Shown here in pieces: positions 1-8,268 of a stretch of DNA of 64,000 nt (position 1 is the first letter of the stretch; each line of letters opens with the position of its first letter). This DNA comes from Actinomycetospora chibensis (GTDB taxonomy: Bacteria; Actinomycetota; Actinomycetes; Mycobacteriales; Pseudonocardiaceae): NCBI RefSeq assembly GCF_028737215.1, contig NZ_JAQZAM010000013.1, positions 168,532 to 232,531 of the forward strand. Direction: 5' to 3'. A model generated the notes under the pieces. That model worked only from the letters and a program-made list of their open reading frames with translations. It was not told where the DNA came from and did no database searches. Position numbers and translations under genes: made by a program.

Positions 1-176
1 CGCAATGACGCGATGCCCACCGCCGGCGGGTACTGGTTCCATCCCTTGTGCATGGCGGCGACGGCGGCGTCGACGACCTCGTGCGGGCCCGGCGTGTCCG
101 GGAAACCCTGGCCGAGGTTGATCGCGTCGTGCTCGAGCGCCAGCCGGGACATCTCACTGAAGATCGTCTCGGCCAC
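1..176 (-). CDS. PLP-dependent aminotransferase, N-terminal part (DapC-like), cut by window edge
   Basis: Only the first 58 codons are present; the rest lies left of base 1. Translation from GTG at 176 gives INLGQGFPDTPGP followed by NQYPPAVGIASLR, the N-terminal signature of class I/II fold-type I aminotransferases; it resembles the actinobacterial N-succinyldiaminopimelate aminotransferase DapC (lysine and peptidoglycan biosynthesis), but the PLP lysine is not in view, so substrate is inferred. The start lies 7 nt after the guaA stop and a GGGAG ribosome site sits inside the guaA 3' end, so it is probably co-transcribed and translationally coupled with guaA. Confidence 0.8.
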   Translation of the reverse strand, partial: MAETIFSEMSRLALEHDAINLGQGFPDTPGPHEVVDAAVAAMHKGWNQYPPAVGIASL

Positions 177-183
177 TAGTCGG

Positions 184-1752
184 TCACTCCCATTCGATCG
201 TCCCCGGCGGCTTGCTCGTCACGTCCAGGACCACACGGTTGATCTCAGCGCACTCGTTGGTGATCCGGGTGGAGATGCGTTCGAGCACGTCGTAGGGCAG
301 GCGGGTCCAGTCGGCGGTCATCGCATCCTCGCTGGAGACGGGACGCAGCACCACCGGGTGCCCGTAGGTGCGCCCGTCACCCTGCACACCCACCGAGCGC
401 ACGTCGGCGAGCAGGACCACCGGGCACTGCCAGATCACCTCGTCGAGGTCGGCCGAGGTCAGCTCCTCGCGGGCGATCGCATCGGCGCGGCGCAGAGTGG
501 CGAGCCGGTCGGCGTCGACGGCCCCGATGATCCGGATCGCGAGCCCCGGACCGGGGAACGGCTGGCGACGCACGATCGTCTCGGGCAGGCCCAGCTCGGC
601 GCCGACCTTGCGCACCTCGTCCTTGAACAGCGCGCGCAGCGGCTCGACCAGCGAGAACTGCAGGTCGTCGGGCAGACCGCCGACGTTGTGGTGCGACTTG
701 ATGGTGGCCGCGCCGGACCCGCCGCCGGACTCGACGACGTCGGGGTAGAGCGTGCCCTGGACCAGGAAGTCCGCGCCCTTGCCCTCGGCCACCTCGCGCG
801 CCGCGCCCTCGAAGGACCGGATGAACTCCCGGCCGATGATCTTGCGCTTCTCCTCCGGGTCGACGACGCCCGAGAGCTCGCGCAGGAACGTCTCCGCCGC
901 GTCGACGGTGACGAGGTCGACGCCCGTGGCCGCGACGAAGTCGCGCTCGACCTGGCCGCGCTCGCTCTCGCGCAGCAGGCCGTGGTCGACGAACACGCAG
1001 GTGAGGCGATCGCCGATCGCCCGCTGCACCAGCGCCGCGGCCACCGCGGAGTCGACGCCGCCGCTGAGGCCGCAGACGGCGCGACCCTCCGGGCCGATCT
1101 GCGCGCGGATCGCGTCGACGGTCTCGGCGATGATGTTCGCGGTGTTCCAGTCGGCGTCGACGCCGGCGACGTCGCGCAGGAAGCGGCGCAGCACCTCCTG
1201 GCCGTGCGGCGAGTGCCCGACCTCCGGGTGGTACTGGACACCGGCGAACCGGCGCGCCACGTCCTCGAACGCGGCGACCGGCGCACCGGGCGACGACGCG
1301 GTGACCGTGAAGCCCTCGGGCGCCTTGGTCACGCCGTCGCCGTGGCTCATCCACACCGGGTGCGCGACAGGCAGGGCGTCGTGCAGGCGCCCGGGATCGG
1401 TCACCGACAGCTCCGTGCGCCCGTACTCCCGCGCGCCGGTGTTCTCGACGACGCCGCCGAGCGCGCCGGCCATGAGCTGGAAGCCGTAGCAGATGCCGAA
1501 CACCGGCACCCCGGCGTCGAACAGCGCGGGGTCGACGCCCGGGGCCCCGTCGGCGTAGACGCTCGCCGGCCCGCCGGAGAGCACGATCGCCGCCGGGTCC
1601 TTGGCGAGCATGTCGTCGACGGCCGTCGTGTGCGGGACGACCTCGGAGTACACCTGCGCCTCACGCACCCGCCGGGCGATGAGCTGCGCGTACTGCGCGC
1701 CGTAGTCGACGACGAGGACGGGGCGGTCACCACTGGAGCTCACGGCCCCCAT
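184..1752 (-). CDS. guaA: GMP synthase (glutamine-hydrolysing)
   Basis: Converts XMP, ATP and glutamine to GMP, the last step of guanine nucleotide synthesis, in the cytoplasm. The 522-aa product has the full family length. The N-terminal class I amidotransferase domain carries the nucleophile Cys in GICYG and the His/Glu pair in YHPEVGH. The ATP-pyrophosphatase domain has the P-loop GLSGGVDSA, and the C-terminal dimerisation domain ends in KPPGTIEWE. The ATG at 1752 is chosen because it precedes the conserved [14 protein letters not shown]; a GTG at 1743 is an alternative. The gene diverges from the padR gene over a palindromic region. GuaB2 and GuaB3, earlier in the same pathway, lie about 20 kb away. 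Confidence 0.96.
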   Translation of the reverse strand: MGAVSSSGDRPVLVVDYGAQYAQLIARRVREAQVYSEVVPHTTAVDDMLAKDPAAIVLSGGPASVYADGAPGVDPALFDAGVPVFGICYGFQLMAGALGGVVENTGAREYGRTELSVTDPGRLHDALPVAHPVWMSHGDGVTKAPEGFTVTASSPGAPVAAFEDVARRFAGVQYHPEVGHSPHGQEVLRRFLRDVAGVDADWNTANIIAETVDAIRAQIGPEGRAVCGLSGGVDSAVAAALVQRAIGDRLTCVFVDHGLLRESERGQVERDFVAATGVDLVTVDAAETFLRELSGVVDPEEKRKIIGREFIRSFEGAAREVAEGKGADFLVQGTLYPDVVESGGGSGAATIKSHHNVGGLPDDLQFSLVEPLRALFKDEVRKVGAELGLPETIVRRQPFPGPGLAIRIIGAVDADRLATLRRADAIAREELTSADLDEVIWQCPVVLLADVRSVGVQGDGRTYGHPVVLRPVSSEDAMTADWTRLPYDVLERISTRITNECAEINRVVLDVTSKPPGTIEWE

Positions 1753-1782
1753 CGTGCCGGAAGGCGCACCACCGGGACGTCC

Positions 1783-1811
1783 TTGCCTTGTAGTGTCCAT
1801 GACACTAGTGT
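1783..1811 (+). promoter_or_regulatory. Predicted padR promoter
   Basis: A TTGCCT box (1783-1788) is separated by 17 bp from TAGTGT (1806-1811), a reasonable housekeeping-type promoter whose start site would lie just before the padR ATG at 1822. It is almost entirely covered by the inverted repeats at 1791-1812, which suggests autorepression. This is read by eye and untested. Confidence 0.5.
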
Positions 1812-1812
1812 C
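1791..1812. promoter_or_regulatory. Three-half-site palindromic operator between guaA and padR
   Basis: TAGTGTC-CAT-GACACTA (1791-1807) is a perfect 7-bp inverted repeat with a 3-nt centre. It overlaps GACACTAGTGTC (1801-1812), a perfect 12-bp palindrome sharing the middle half-site. The result is three alternating GACACT/AGTGTC half-sites. The location in the divergent guaA/padR gap on top of the predicted padR promoter makes it the likely PadR binding site. Confidence 0.65.
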
Positions 1813-1821
1813 CTCGCTACC

Positions 1822-2394
1822 ATGACTCAGCGCTCCGGACTCGCCCTCGCCGTCCTCGCTCTCGCCGCCGAGGAGCCCATGCACCCGTACCGGATGCAGC
1901 AGCTCCTGCGGGAGCGCGGCAAGGACCAGGTCGTCAACGTCGGCCAGCGCTCGCAGCTCTACAAGACGATCGACCGCCTCGTGCGCGACGACCTGCTCGT
2001 CGCCCGGGCCACCGAACGGGAGGCGACGCGGCCGGAGCGCACCGTCTACGCGGCCACCGACGCCGGCCGCGAGCTGGCGATCACCTGGACCCTCGACATG
2101 CTCACGGCGCCACGCCACGAGTTCGCCGAGTTCACCGCCGCGCTCGCCCACCTGCCGCTGCTCGACCCCGAGGTCGCCGCGGACGCGCTGGCCCTGCGCC
2201 TGTCCGACCGGCGCAGCGAGCTCCAGCGCGTGCGCCACGACCTCGAGACGGCGCCCGCGTTCCTGCCGCGCATCGTCGTCGTCGAGGCCGAGTACGCGAT
2301 CGCGCACCTCGAGACCGACGTCGCCTGGATCGCCGCCCTGCTCGACGACCTCCGCTCCGGCGCCCTCACCTGGGACCGCGCCGCGCCGAACTGA
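1822..2394 (+). CDS. PadR-family transcriptional regulator
   Basis: 190 aa. The N-terminal winged helix has the PadR pattern: [20 protein letters not shown], then a recognition segment around [16 protein letters not shown] and a wing ending in [11 protein letters not shown] long C-terminal helical region (roughly residues 95-180) fits the dimerisation domain of PadR family members with a Vir-type C-terminal domain. It probably represses itself and the FAD monooxygenase starting 43 bp downstream on the same strand, through the palindromes at 1791-1812. PadR proteins commonly sense phenolics or drugs; the ligand here is unknown. The ATG at 1822 is the only start that keeps the palindromes outside the gene. 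Confidence 0.85.
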   Translation: MTQRSGLALAVLALAAEEPMHPYRMQQLLRERGKDQVVNVGQRSQLYKTIDRLVRDDLLVARATEREATRPERTVYAATDAGRELAITWTLDMLTAPRHEFAEFTAALAHLPLLDPEVAADALALRLSDRRSELQRVRHDLETAPAFLPRIVVVEAEYAIAHLETDVAWIAALLDDLRSGALTWDRAAPN

Positions 2395-2437
2395 CCGACA
2401 TCGCACGCCGGGCGGACACCGGCGGGGAGGACACGCC

Positions 2438-3769
2438 ATGAAGGTGATCATCATCGGCGCCGGGACCGGCGGCATGTGCCTCGCGCACGGCCTGCGCCGC
2501 GCCGGCGTCGACGTCGCCGTGCACGAACGCGACCGGACCCGGACGAGCGGCCTGCACGGCTACCGGGTCGGCATCTCCCCCAACGGCGCCCGAGCACTCA
2601 AGGCCTGTCTGTCCCCCGAGCTCTTCGCGACGTTCGTGGCCACCACCGCCGCGCCCTACGACACGCTCGCGATGCTCACCGAGCGGTACCGGACGTTGCT
2701 CACGATGTCGTTCGACGACCTGCCGCACACCAGCGGCGACCCGGAGGACAGCGAGCACAACGTCAGCCGGATGACCCTGCGCCAGGTCCTCTTCACGGGC
2801 ATGGAGGACGTCATCACGTTCGACCGCCGCTTCACGCACTACTCCCAGCACCCCGACGGGCGCGTGACCGCGCACTTCGACGACGGCAGCTCGGACACCG
2901 GCGACCTGCTCGTCGGCGCCGACGGCGCGGGCTCGCCGGTGCGGCGCCAGTACCTCCCGCACGCCAGGCACACCGAGACCGGCCTGGTCGGCATCGGCGG
3001 GAAGACGCTGCTCACCGAGCGCACCGAGGCCCTGCTGCCGGACCCCGTGCGGAACGGCTTCGGCATGTGCTTCGACCGCCGGGGCCAGTTCGGGATCACG
3101 CACGTGATGCGGATGCCGTGGGGCGGCGTCGACGGTCCGGGCTCCAACGACGAGGGGCTCGTCGAGCGCTGGCCCGGCCTGCGCTTCGACAACACCACCG
3201 ACCACGTGTCCTGGGCGATCACGACGTCCCGCACCCTCGCGCCGGCCGACGTGCTCGAGCGCGAGGGCGCCGACCTCGTCGCCCTCGCCGGCGAGCTCGG
3301 CGCCGACTGGGACCCGCGCTGGCTCGACCTGATCGCCACCTCCGACCCCGGCGCGGCGGTCGCGCTGAGCATCCGCACCGCCGACCCGGTCCCGGCGTGG
3401 ACCCCGAGCACCGTGACGATGCTCGGCGACGCGATCCACACGATGACCCCGGGCCGCGGGGCGGGCGCCAACACCGCGCTGCGCGACGCCCGCGAGCTGC
3501 GCGACCGGCTCGTGCGCGTGCGGGACGGGGAGCTCGGGCTCGTCGAGGCCGTCGGCGAGTACGAGGACCTCATGCGCCGGTACTCGTCGCTCGCCGTGCG
3601 CGAGTCGCTGGAGTTCATGAACGACAACGGCACCGCCCGTCGCCCGGTGATCGGCCCGCTCTCGGTGCTGGCCCAGCGCACCGGGATGCGCCTGGTCGAC
3701 CGCATCCCGCCCGCCAAGCGCCGCATGGCCCGCGGCTTCCAGAAGGTGCGGGACTCCGAGCTCGTGTGA
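2438..3769 (+). CDS. FAD-dependent monooxygenase (group A flavoprotein hydroxylase-like)
   Basis: 443 aa. The Rossmann motif [10 protein letters not shown] starts at residue 7, the DG motif is [13 protein letters not shown] near residue 165, and the second FAD motif is [16 protein letters not shown] near residue 326. This is the order of class A aromatic or antibiotic hydroxylases that use NAD(P)H and O2 on one polypeptide. The substrate cannot be read from sequence; relatives include tetracycline- and polyketide-modifying enzymes. A strong GGGGAGGA ribosome site precedes the ATG. It lies 43 bp after padR and is probably co-transcribed, so it is likely induced when PadR binds its ligand. The 3' end runs into the first 59-bp palindromic repeat. 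Confidence 0.85.
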   Translation: MKVIIIGAGTGGMCLAHGLRRAGVDVAVHERDRTRTSGLHGYRVGISPNGARALKACLSPELFATFVATTAAPYDTLAMLTERYRTLLTMSFDDLPHTSGDPEDSEHNVSRMTLRQVLFTGMEDVITFDRRFTHYSQHPDGRVTAHFDDGSSDTGDLLVGADGAGSPVRRQYLPHARHTETGLVGIGGKTLLTERTEALLPDPVRNGFGMCFDRRGQFGITHVMRMPWGGVDGPGSNDEGLVERWPGLRFDNTTDHVSWAITTSRTLAPADVLEREGADLVALAGELGADWDPRWLDLIATSDPGAAVALSIRTADPVPAWTPSTVTMLGDAIHTMTPGRGAGANTALRDARELRDRLVRVRDGELGLVEAVGEYEDLMRRYSSLAVRESLEFMNDNGTARRPVIGPLSVLAQRTGMRLVDRIPPAKRRMARGFQKVRDSELV

Positions 3770-3776
3770 GGGCCTC

Positions 3777-3835
3777 CGGCCACGTGAGTGTTCCGGGTCG
3801 TCCTGACGACCCGGAACACTCACGTGCGGAGCATC
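3777..3835 (+). repeat. 59-bp palindromic repeat, copy 1
   Basis: Contains a perfect 22-bp inverted repeat (arms 3781-3802 and 3805-3826, starting CACGTGAGTGTTCC, with a 2-nt centre) plus short flanks. It matches the copy at 5611-5669 at 56 of 59 positions in the same orientation. It lies between the stop of the FAD monooxygenase and the 3' end of the P450 gene, whose TGA stop is inside it. The perfect hairpin would also work as a bidirectional terminator. Confidence 0.85.
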
Positions 3836-4974
3836 AGTGCGAGGGGTCCTGCGTCCACGTCGCCGCGATGCCAGGGCACCTCGGCGAGCGGGACGGCCAG
3901 GCGCAGGTTCGGAGCCCGTCGTGAGAGGGCCGTCAGCGCTGCGGTGATCTCCAGCCGGGCCAGCGCCGCGCCCAGGCAGTGGTGCGGGCCCCGCCCGAAG
4001 CCCAGGTGCGGGCCGCGCCGGCCGGGGCACAACGCCTCGGGGTCGTCGAAGCGGGCCGGGTCGTGGTTCGCGGCCTCGATCCGTAGGAGCACCTCGTCGC
4101 CGGCCGCGACCGCGACGCCGCCGATCTCCAGGTCCTCCTGGGCCCAGCGCGGGAACACCTCGACACCCAGGCGCCGGACGAGCTCGTCGACGAGGGCCTC
4201 GACGTCGGCCCGCTCGGCGAGGCCGGCCAGGGCGTCGGTGCGCAGCAGGTGGACCACGGCGACCGCGAGCCCTCCCCGCACCGTGATCACCCCGGCCGCC
4301 AGCAGCGCGCTGACGAGGGCGACCAGCTCGCCGTCGCCCAGCCGCCCGTCGTCGGCGTCGTCCACGGCGACGAGGGCGCTGAGGAGATCCGCACCGGGGT
4401 CCTGCCGGGCGGCCGCGACGAGCCCGGCGGTGAACGCGCTCAGCGCGCCCCACGCGCGCTCGGCCTCGGCGAGCTGGGCGGGGTCGCCCGTAGCGGCCGC
4501 CGGATCGGCGCGCAGGGCGTCCTCGACCAGACTCCGGAACTCGGGGTGCTCGGCCAGGTCGACACCGAGCAGCAGCCCGAGGCTCCCGACGGCCAGGGGC
4601 GTCGACAGCACGTCGACCAGATCGACCGGGCCGTCGGCGTCCACGAGCGCCGCGACGTGGGCCTCGGCGAGCGCGGTCACCCGCGGCGCCAGATCGGCGA
4701 TGCGGCGCGGGGTGAACGCCCGCGCGACGAGGCGGCGCAGGCGGGCGTGCGCCGGCCCGTCCTGGAACAACGACGCGCGCTCGTCGACGGGGACCCCGGG
4801 CGGCACGAGCCCGAGACGCCGGTCGGCGAGTCCGGCCGCGACCAGGTCGTAGGACGTGACGAGCCACGCGCGGCGCCCATCGTCGCGGACGACACGGCTC
4901 ACGGATCCGGCCGTCCGGTCGTACGCCGGCGGCCCCACCGGGTCCGGGCGTTCGAGCGGCAGCGCCTGCTCCAC
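3820..4974 (-). CDS. Cytochrome P450 with unusual I-helix
   Basis: 384 aa, standard for a bacterial class I P450 needing separate ferredoxin partners, none of which is adjacent. The heme loop FGRGPHHCLGAALAR holds the proximal Cys, and the K-helix ExxR is ELVR. The I-helix reads LLAAGVITVRGG: the usual acid of A-G-x-D/E-T-T is Ile and the second Thr is Val, so proton delivery may differ. The GTG at 4974 is chosen because GGAGGAG lies 5 nt upstream; longer forms are unsupported. It diverges from a TetR gene (gap 4975-5044), its probable repressor. The last codons and stop lie in repeat copy 1. Substrate unknown. Confidence 0.88.
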   Translation of the reverse strand: MEQALPLERPDPVGPPAYDRTAGSVSRVVRDDGRRAWLVTSYDLVAAGLADRRLGLVPPGVPVDERASLFQDGPAHARLRRLVARAFTPRRIADLAPRVTALAEAHVAALVDADGPVDLVDVLSTPLAVGSLGLLLGVDLAEHPEFRSLVEDALRADPAAATGDPAQLAEAERAWGALSAFTAGLVAAARQDPGADLLSALVAVDDADDGRLGDGELVALVSALLAAGVITVRGGLAVAVVHLLRTDALAGLAERADVEALVDELVRRLGVEVFPRWAQEDLEIGGVAVAAGDEVLLRIEAANHDPARFDDPEALCPGRRGPHLGFGRGPHHCLGAALARLEITAALTALSRRAPNLRLAVPLAEVPWHRGDVDAGPLALMLRT

Positions 4975-5044
4975 GGCTCCTCCTCCACAGTGCCGATGCC
5001 ACGAGAAGGATGACGATACAAGTGCAATGTGACAAGGTGACGCC

Positions 5045-5674
5045 GTGCCGAAGCAGGTCGACCCCCACGAGCGCCGGACGCTGCTCGCCGACGCCCTGCT
5101 CCGCGTCGCCGCCACCCGCGGCCTGATGGACGTGAGCCTGCGCCACGTCGCGGCCGAGGCCGGGGTCACCGCGGGGATGGTGCAGCACTACTTCCGCACC
5201 AAGGACGACATGATGGTCTTCGCGTTGGACGTCGTCTCCGCCCGCGTCCAGGCCCGTCTCGAGGCCGACCCGACCACGCACGACGGGCCACGGGCAGTCG
5301 TGCGCGCCCTGCTCGTCCAGCTCCTGCCGGTCGACGACGACCGCGTGCTCGAGGGCCGGGTCGCGATCGCCTTCCACGCCTACGCCGCGAGCCGCCCCAC
5401 CGTGGCGACCCGGCTGCGCGAGGACACCCGGGGGATGCGCGCCATGATCGCGGAGCAGATCCGGTCCGCAGGACGTGGCGCCCTGGAGCCCGAGCAGGCC
5501 GCCACCGGCCTGCTCTCGCTCGTCGAGGGGCTGGCCGTCCACGTCCTGGGCGGTCACGTCACCGCCGACCACGCCGTCGCCACCCTCGACGCCCACCTGC
5601 GGATGGCCTTCGGCCACGTGAGTGTTCTCGGTCGTCCTGACGACCCGGAACACCCACGTGCGGAGCATCGATGA
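5045..5674 (+). CDS. TetR-family transcriptional regulator
   Basis: 209 aa. The N-terminal helix-turn-helix is typical: RVAATRGLMDVSLRHVAAEAGVTAGMVQHYF, then the FRTKDD turn. The C-terminal ligand domain has no recognised match. It starts with GTG and diverges from the P450 gene, so it probably controls that promoter. The last 20 or so residues (from GHVSVLGRPDD) are encoded by the 59-bp palindromic repeat copy 2, so the natural protein has either an acquired tail or a replaced C-terminus. No clear operator was found in the 70-bp intergenic gap. Confidence 0.85.
   Translation: MPKQVDPHERRTLLADALLRVAATRGLMDVSLRHVAAEAGVTAGMVQHYFRTKDDMMVFALDVVSARVQARLEADPTTHDGPRAVVRALLVQLLPVDDDRVLEGRVAIAFHAYAASRPTVATRLREDTRGMRAMIAEQIRSAGRGALEPEQAATGLLSLVEGLAVHVLGGHVTADHAVATLDAHLRMAFGHVSVLGRPDDPEHPRAEHR
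5611..5669 (+). repeat. 59-bp palindromic repeat, copy 2 (within tetR 3' end)
   Basis: Same orientation and length as 3777-3835 with 3 mismatches. The mismatches break the hairpin at three positions, so this copy is the degenerate one. It is translated in frame as the C-terminal tail of the TetR regulator, which then stops 5 nt beyond the repeat. Confidence 0.85.
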
Positions 5675-5730
5675 GTTCGCGGCGCGGCGGCCGTCCACCT
5701 CTCGACGCACCCGCCGAGGAAGGGATCCTC

Positions 5731-6393
5731 ATGCCCGTGGCCGACCCCCGCACCGTCTACGCCGCCACCCACGTCGAGCGGGCCGCGCTCGCCGACGACC
5801 TCGCCGGGCTCACCGACGCGCAGTGGGCGACGACGTCGCTGTCCGACCGGTGGACGGTCGAGGAGACCGTCGCCCACCTCACCGCCGCCGCGAGCATCGG
5901 GCCCTGGCGCTGGGTGCGCAGCGTCCTGGGTGCGCGGTTCGACTTCGACCGGCACAACGACCGCCGGCTCGCCGAACACCGCGGCACGACGCCCGCGGAG
6001 ACCCTCGCGCGCTTTCGGGCGGTGCAGGACAGCACGACGTCGACGTGGGGCCCGAAGGCGGCGTGGCTCGGCGAGGTCGTCATCCACGGCGAGGACATCC
6101 GCCGCCCGCTCGGGATCGTGCGCACGCCGCCCGTGGAGACGACCACCACGGTCGCCGAGTTCGTCGCGAGCCGCGACTTCACGGTCGCCGGGAAGACGGT
6201 GAGCGAGGGCCTGCGCCTCGAGGCCACCGATGGCCCGTTCGCCGCCGGCGACGGCCCCCTGGTCACCGGTCCGACGCTGGCGCTCGTCATGGTCATGGCC
6301 GGGCGCGCCGCCCACCTCGATGACCTCGACGGACCCGGTGTCGCGGCCCTGCGCAGCCGACTCGCTAGAACGCCGCCTCGAGAAGCCCCATGA
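5731..6393 (+). CDS. Maleylpyruvate isomerase-family / DinB-fold protein, probably mycothiol-dependent
   Basis: 220 aa. The N-terminal half resembles the DinB/MDMPI four-helix fold: SDRWTVEETVAHLTAAA contains the conserved metal-ligand His, and IHGEDIRRPLG near residue 120 matches the second conserved His-Asp region. Family members use mycothiol, the actinobacterial thiol, in isomerase or transferase reactions; the substrate here is unknown. The ATG at 5731 follows GAGGAAGGG, so it is preferred to the in-frame GTG near 5671 that would overlap tetR. The 3' end overlaps the convergent maleylacetate reductase gene by 29 bp. A link to the neighbouring aromatic pathway is possible but not shown. 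Confidence 0.75.
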   Translation: MPVADPRTVYAATHVERAALADDLAGLTDAQWATTSLSDRWTVEETVAHLTAAASIGPWRWVRSVLGARFDFDRHNDRRLAEHRGTTPAETLARFRAVQDSTTSTWGPKAAWLGEVVIHGEDIRRPLGIVRTPPVETTTTVAEFVASRDFTVAGKTVSEGLRLEATDGPFAAGDGPLVTGPTLALVMVMAGRAAHLDDLDGPGVAALRSRLARTPPREAP

Positions 6394-7414
6394 GGCTCTC
6401 CCGCGTCACCGGGGCGGGGTTCGCGTAGGGCGCGGCGAGCACCTGCTCCACGACGCGGGGCAGCCCGTCGGCGGGCATGCCGAGGGCCGCCAGCGAGGTC
6501 GGGGCGCCCAGGTCGCGGGCCCGGGCGGCCAGGGCCTTCGCCACCGTGTCGGGGTCGGGGCCCACCCCGAGCGCCCGGCCCAGCGCGGCGGCCGCCGCGG
6601 GCGCGGCGGGGCCGTTGTGGGCCACGACGTGCGGGAGCACCACGGCGTGGGTCTCGGCGTGCGGCAGGTCGAACGAGCCACCCAGGACGTGGCAGAGCTT
6701 GTGGTGCAACGACATCGTCGTCGCCCCGAGCACCGCGCCGCAGAGCCACGCGCCCTGCAGCGCCCCGGACCGCGCGTCCAGGTCGTCGGGCGTCTCCACG
6801 ATCACCGGGAGTGCCGCCAGCAGCGCCCGCGCGCCCTCCTCGGCCATCACCGCGGTGATCGGCGTGCCGTCCGGCGCCCACAGCCCCTCGACGGCGTGGG
6901 CGACGGCGTTGAGCCCGCTGGTCACCGAGAGGCCGACCGGCAGGGAGACGGTCAGCTCGGGGTCGTAGACGACCGAGCGCGGCAGGACCGCCCGGTCGCG
7001 ACCGGTGCGCTTGACCCCGTCCTCGGTGAGCCCCCAGATCGGGGTCATCTCCGAGCCGGCATAGGTGGTCGGCACGGCGACGACGGGCAGGCCGTGGCGC
7101 AGCGCGACGGCCTTGCCCAGCCCCACCGACGACCCGCCGCCGACCACGACGCAGCCGTCCGCGTCGAGCTCCCGGGCCCGGTCGGCAGCCGCGCCGGCCA
7201 CCTCGACCGGCACGTGCTGCCGCGCGCCCGCGAAGACGCCCGCAGCGCGCCCGCCGAGCCCGTCCGCGGCCCGCTGCAGCGTCGCCTCCTGCTCCGGGGT
7301 CCCGAGCACCAGCACCCGGGTCAGCCCCAGGCGCTCGACCTCCTCGCCCAGCTCGGCGAGGCGGCCGGGGCCGAACACCACGCGCATCGGCAGGGCGTCG
7401 TGGACGAAGCGCAT
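6365..7414 (-). CDS. Maleylacetate reductase (iron-containing alcohol dehydrogenase family)
   Basis: 349 aa, the usual length. It reduces maleylacetate to 3-oxoadipate with NAD(P)H, the last dedicated step of hydroxyquinol degradation. The nucleotide-binding region is VVGGGSSVGLGKAVAL, the family box is VPTTYAGSEMTPIWG, and histidines in NAVAHAVEG, MSLHHKLCHVLGG and LPHAETHAVVLPH fit the metal/active-site region of this subfamily. The ATG at 7414 begins 5 nt after the stop of the dioxygenase gene, so the two are one operon with the decarboxylase gene upstream. Corresponds to TsdD/GraC in known gamma-resorcylate clusters (recalled homology). Confidence 0.9.
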   Translation of the reverse strand: MRFVHDALPMRVVFGPGRLAELGEEVERLGLTRVLVLGTPEQEATLQRAADGLGGRAAGVFAGARQHVPVEVAGAAADRARELDADGCVVVGGGSSVGLGKAVALRHGLPVVAVPTTYAGSEMTPIWGLTEDGVKRTGRDRAVLPRSVVYDPELTVSLPVGLSVTSGLNAVAHAVEGLWAPDGTPITAVMAEEGARALLAALPVIVETPDDLDARSGALQGAWLCGAVLGATTMSLHHKLCHVLGGSFDLPHAETHAVVLPHVVAHNGPAAPAAAAALGRALGVGPDPDTVAKALAARARDLGAPTSLAALGMPADGLPRVVEQVLAAPYANPAPVTRESLMGLLEAAF

Positions 7415-7419
7415 GCCCG

Positions 7420-8268
7420 TCAACGTACGTCCGAGGAGGCGGGGACCAGCACGATCTCGACGTCCGCGTGCCGGTACGGCCGGTCCATCCCCTCGGTGAC
7501 CTGATCGACCTCCACGAAATCGACGACGAGGTCGGGCTTCACCGCGAACACCGCGTCCTGCACGAGGTACGGGCTGCCCTTCACGAACAGGTGCGTCGTC
7601 AGCGTCTCGAACCCCGGCGACGAGACGAGCAGGTGCACGTGCGCGGGCCGGTAGGGATGACGCCCGGTGGTGCCCAGCAGCGCGCCGACGGGTCCGTCGG
7701 TGGGGATCGGGTAGTGGGCCGGGACGACGGTCCGGAACCGGAACCGGCCCTCGTCGTCGGCGTGGAAGAGCCCGCGCCCGTTGCCCGCCGGCTGCACGTC
7801 CGGCTGCTGGACGTCGTAGAAACCGTCTTCGGTGCACTGCCAGACGTCGATCTCCGCGCCGGGCACGGGCCGCCCGGCCGGGTCGACCACCCGGCCGGTG
7901 ACCAGCGCGCGCCGCCCGCCGCCGACGTCGTCGATGCTGTCCCCGAGCTCGCGCGCCGGGGACGACGTCATGTGGAAGGGGCCGAGCACGGTGCTCTCGG
8001 TGCCTTCAGGGGAGCCGTTGAGCGTCTCCACCAGCGACGACACCCCGAGCACGTCGGAGAGCAGGATGAACTCCTGGCGGGTGTCGTCGCACATCGCGCC
8101 GACGTCGGCGAGGAAGCCGATCGCGGTCTCCCACTCGGCCACGGTGGGCTCCACCTCGCGCACGAGCTCGTGGAGGTGCACGACGACGCGCTCGAGGATC
8201 GTGCGCAGACGCTGGTCCGGGGTGGACGCGAAGCTCGCGAGCACCTCGTCCGTGAGTCCGGTGCTCAC
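7420..8268 (-). CDS. Hydroxyquinol 1,2-dioxygenase (intradiol ring cleavage)
   Basis: 282 aa. It cleaves hydroxyquinol (1,2,4-trihydroxybenzene) between its adjacent hydroxyls to maleylacetate, using non-heme Fe(III). An N-terminal helical dimerisation domain (residues 1-100) is followed by the catalytic beta-sandwich with iron ligands Tyr in DGFYDVQ and PAHYPIP and two His in RPAHVHLLV. Assignment to hydroxyquinol rather than catechol rests on the N-terminal type and the adjacent maleylacetate reductase. The GTG at 8268 overlaps the stop of the upstream decarboxylase (GTGA), indicating translational coupling. Confidence 0.92.
   Translation of the reverse strand: MSTGLTDEVLASFASTPDQRLRTILERVVVHLHELVREVEPTVAEWETAIGFLADVGAMCDDTRQEFILLSDVLGVSSLVETLNGSPEGTESTVLGPFHMTSSPARELGDSIDDVGGGRRALVTGRVVDPAGRPVPGAEIDVWQCTEDGFYDVQQPDVQPAGNGRGLFHADDEGRFRFRTVVPAHYPIPTDGPVGALLGTTGRHPYRPAHVHLLVSSPGFETLTTHLFVKGSPYLVQDAVFAVKPDLVVDFVEVDQVTEGMDRPYRHADVEIVLVPASSDVR

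Noticed and set aside
13..2394. 793-aa plus-strand frame running through guaA into padR
   Set aside because: The first 600 residues are a GC-driven shadow of guaA; only the part from ATG 1822 has a family match.
4975..5044. Operator in the P450/tetR gap
   Set aside because: Direct repeats of GTGAC and weak symmetry were seen (TGTGAC, GGTGAC), but no inverted repeat of useful length.
2366..5710. 1114-aa minus-strand frame across the monooxygenase, P450 and tetR
   Set aside because: Low-complexity Arg/Gly/Ala/Pro composition and overlap with three well-supported genes mark it as a shadow frame.
5671..5730. Longer N-terminus for the DinB-fold protein
   Set aside because: The extension overlaps the tetR end and lacks a ribosome site; GAGGAAGGG before ATG 5731 is decisive.
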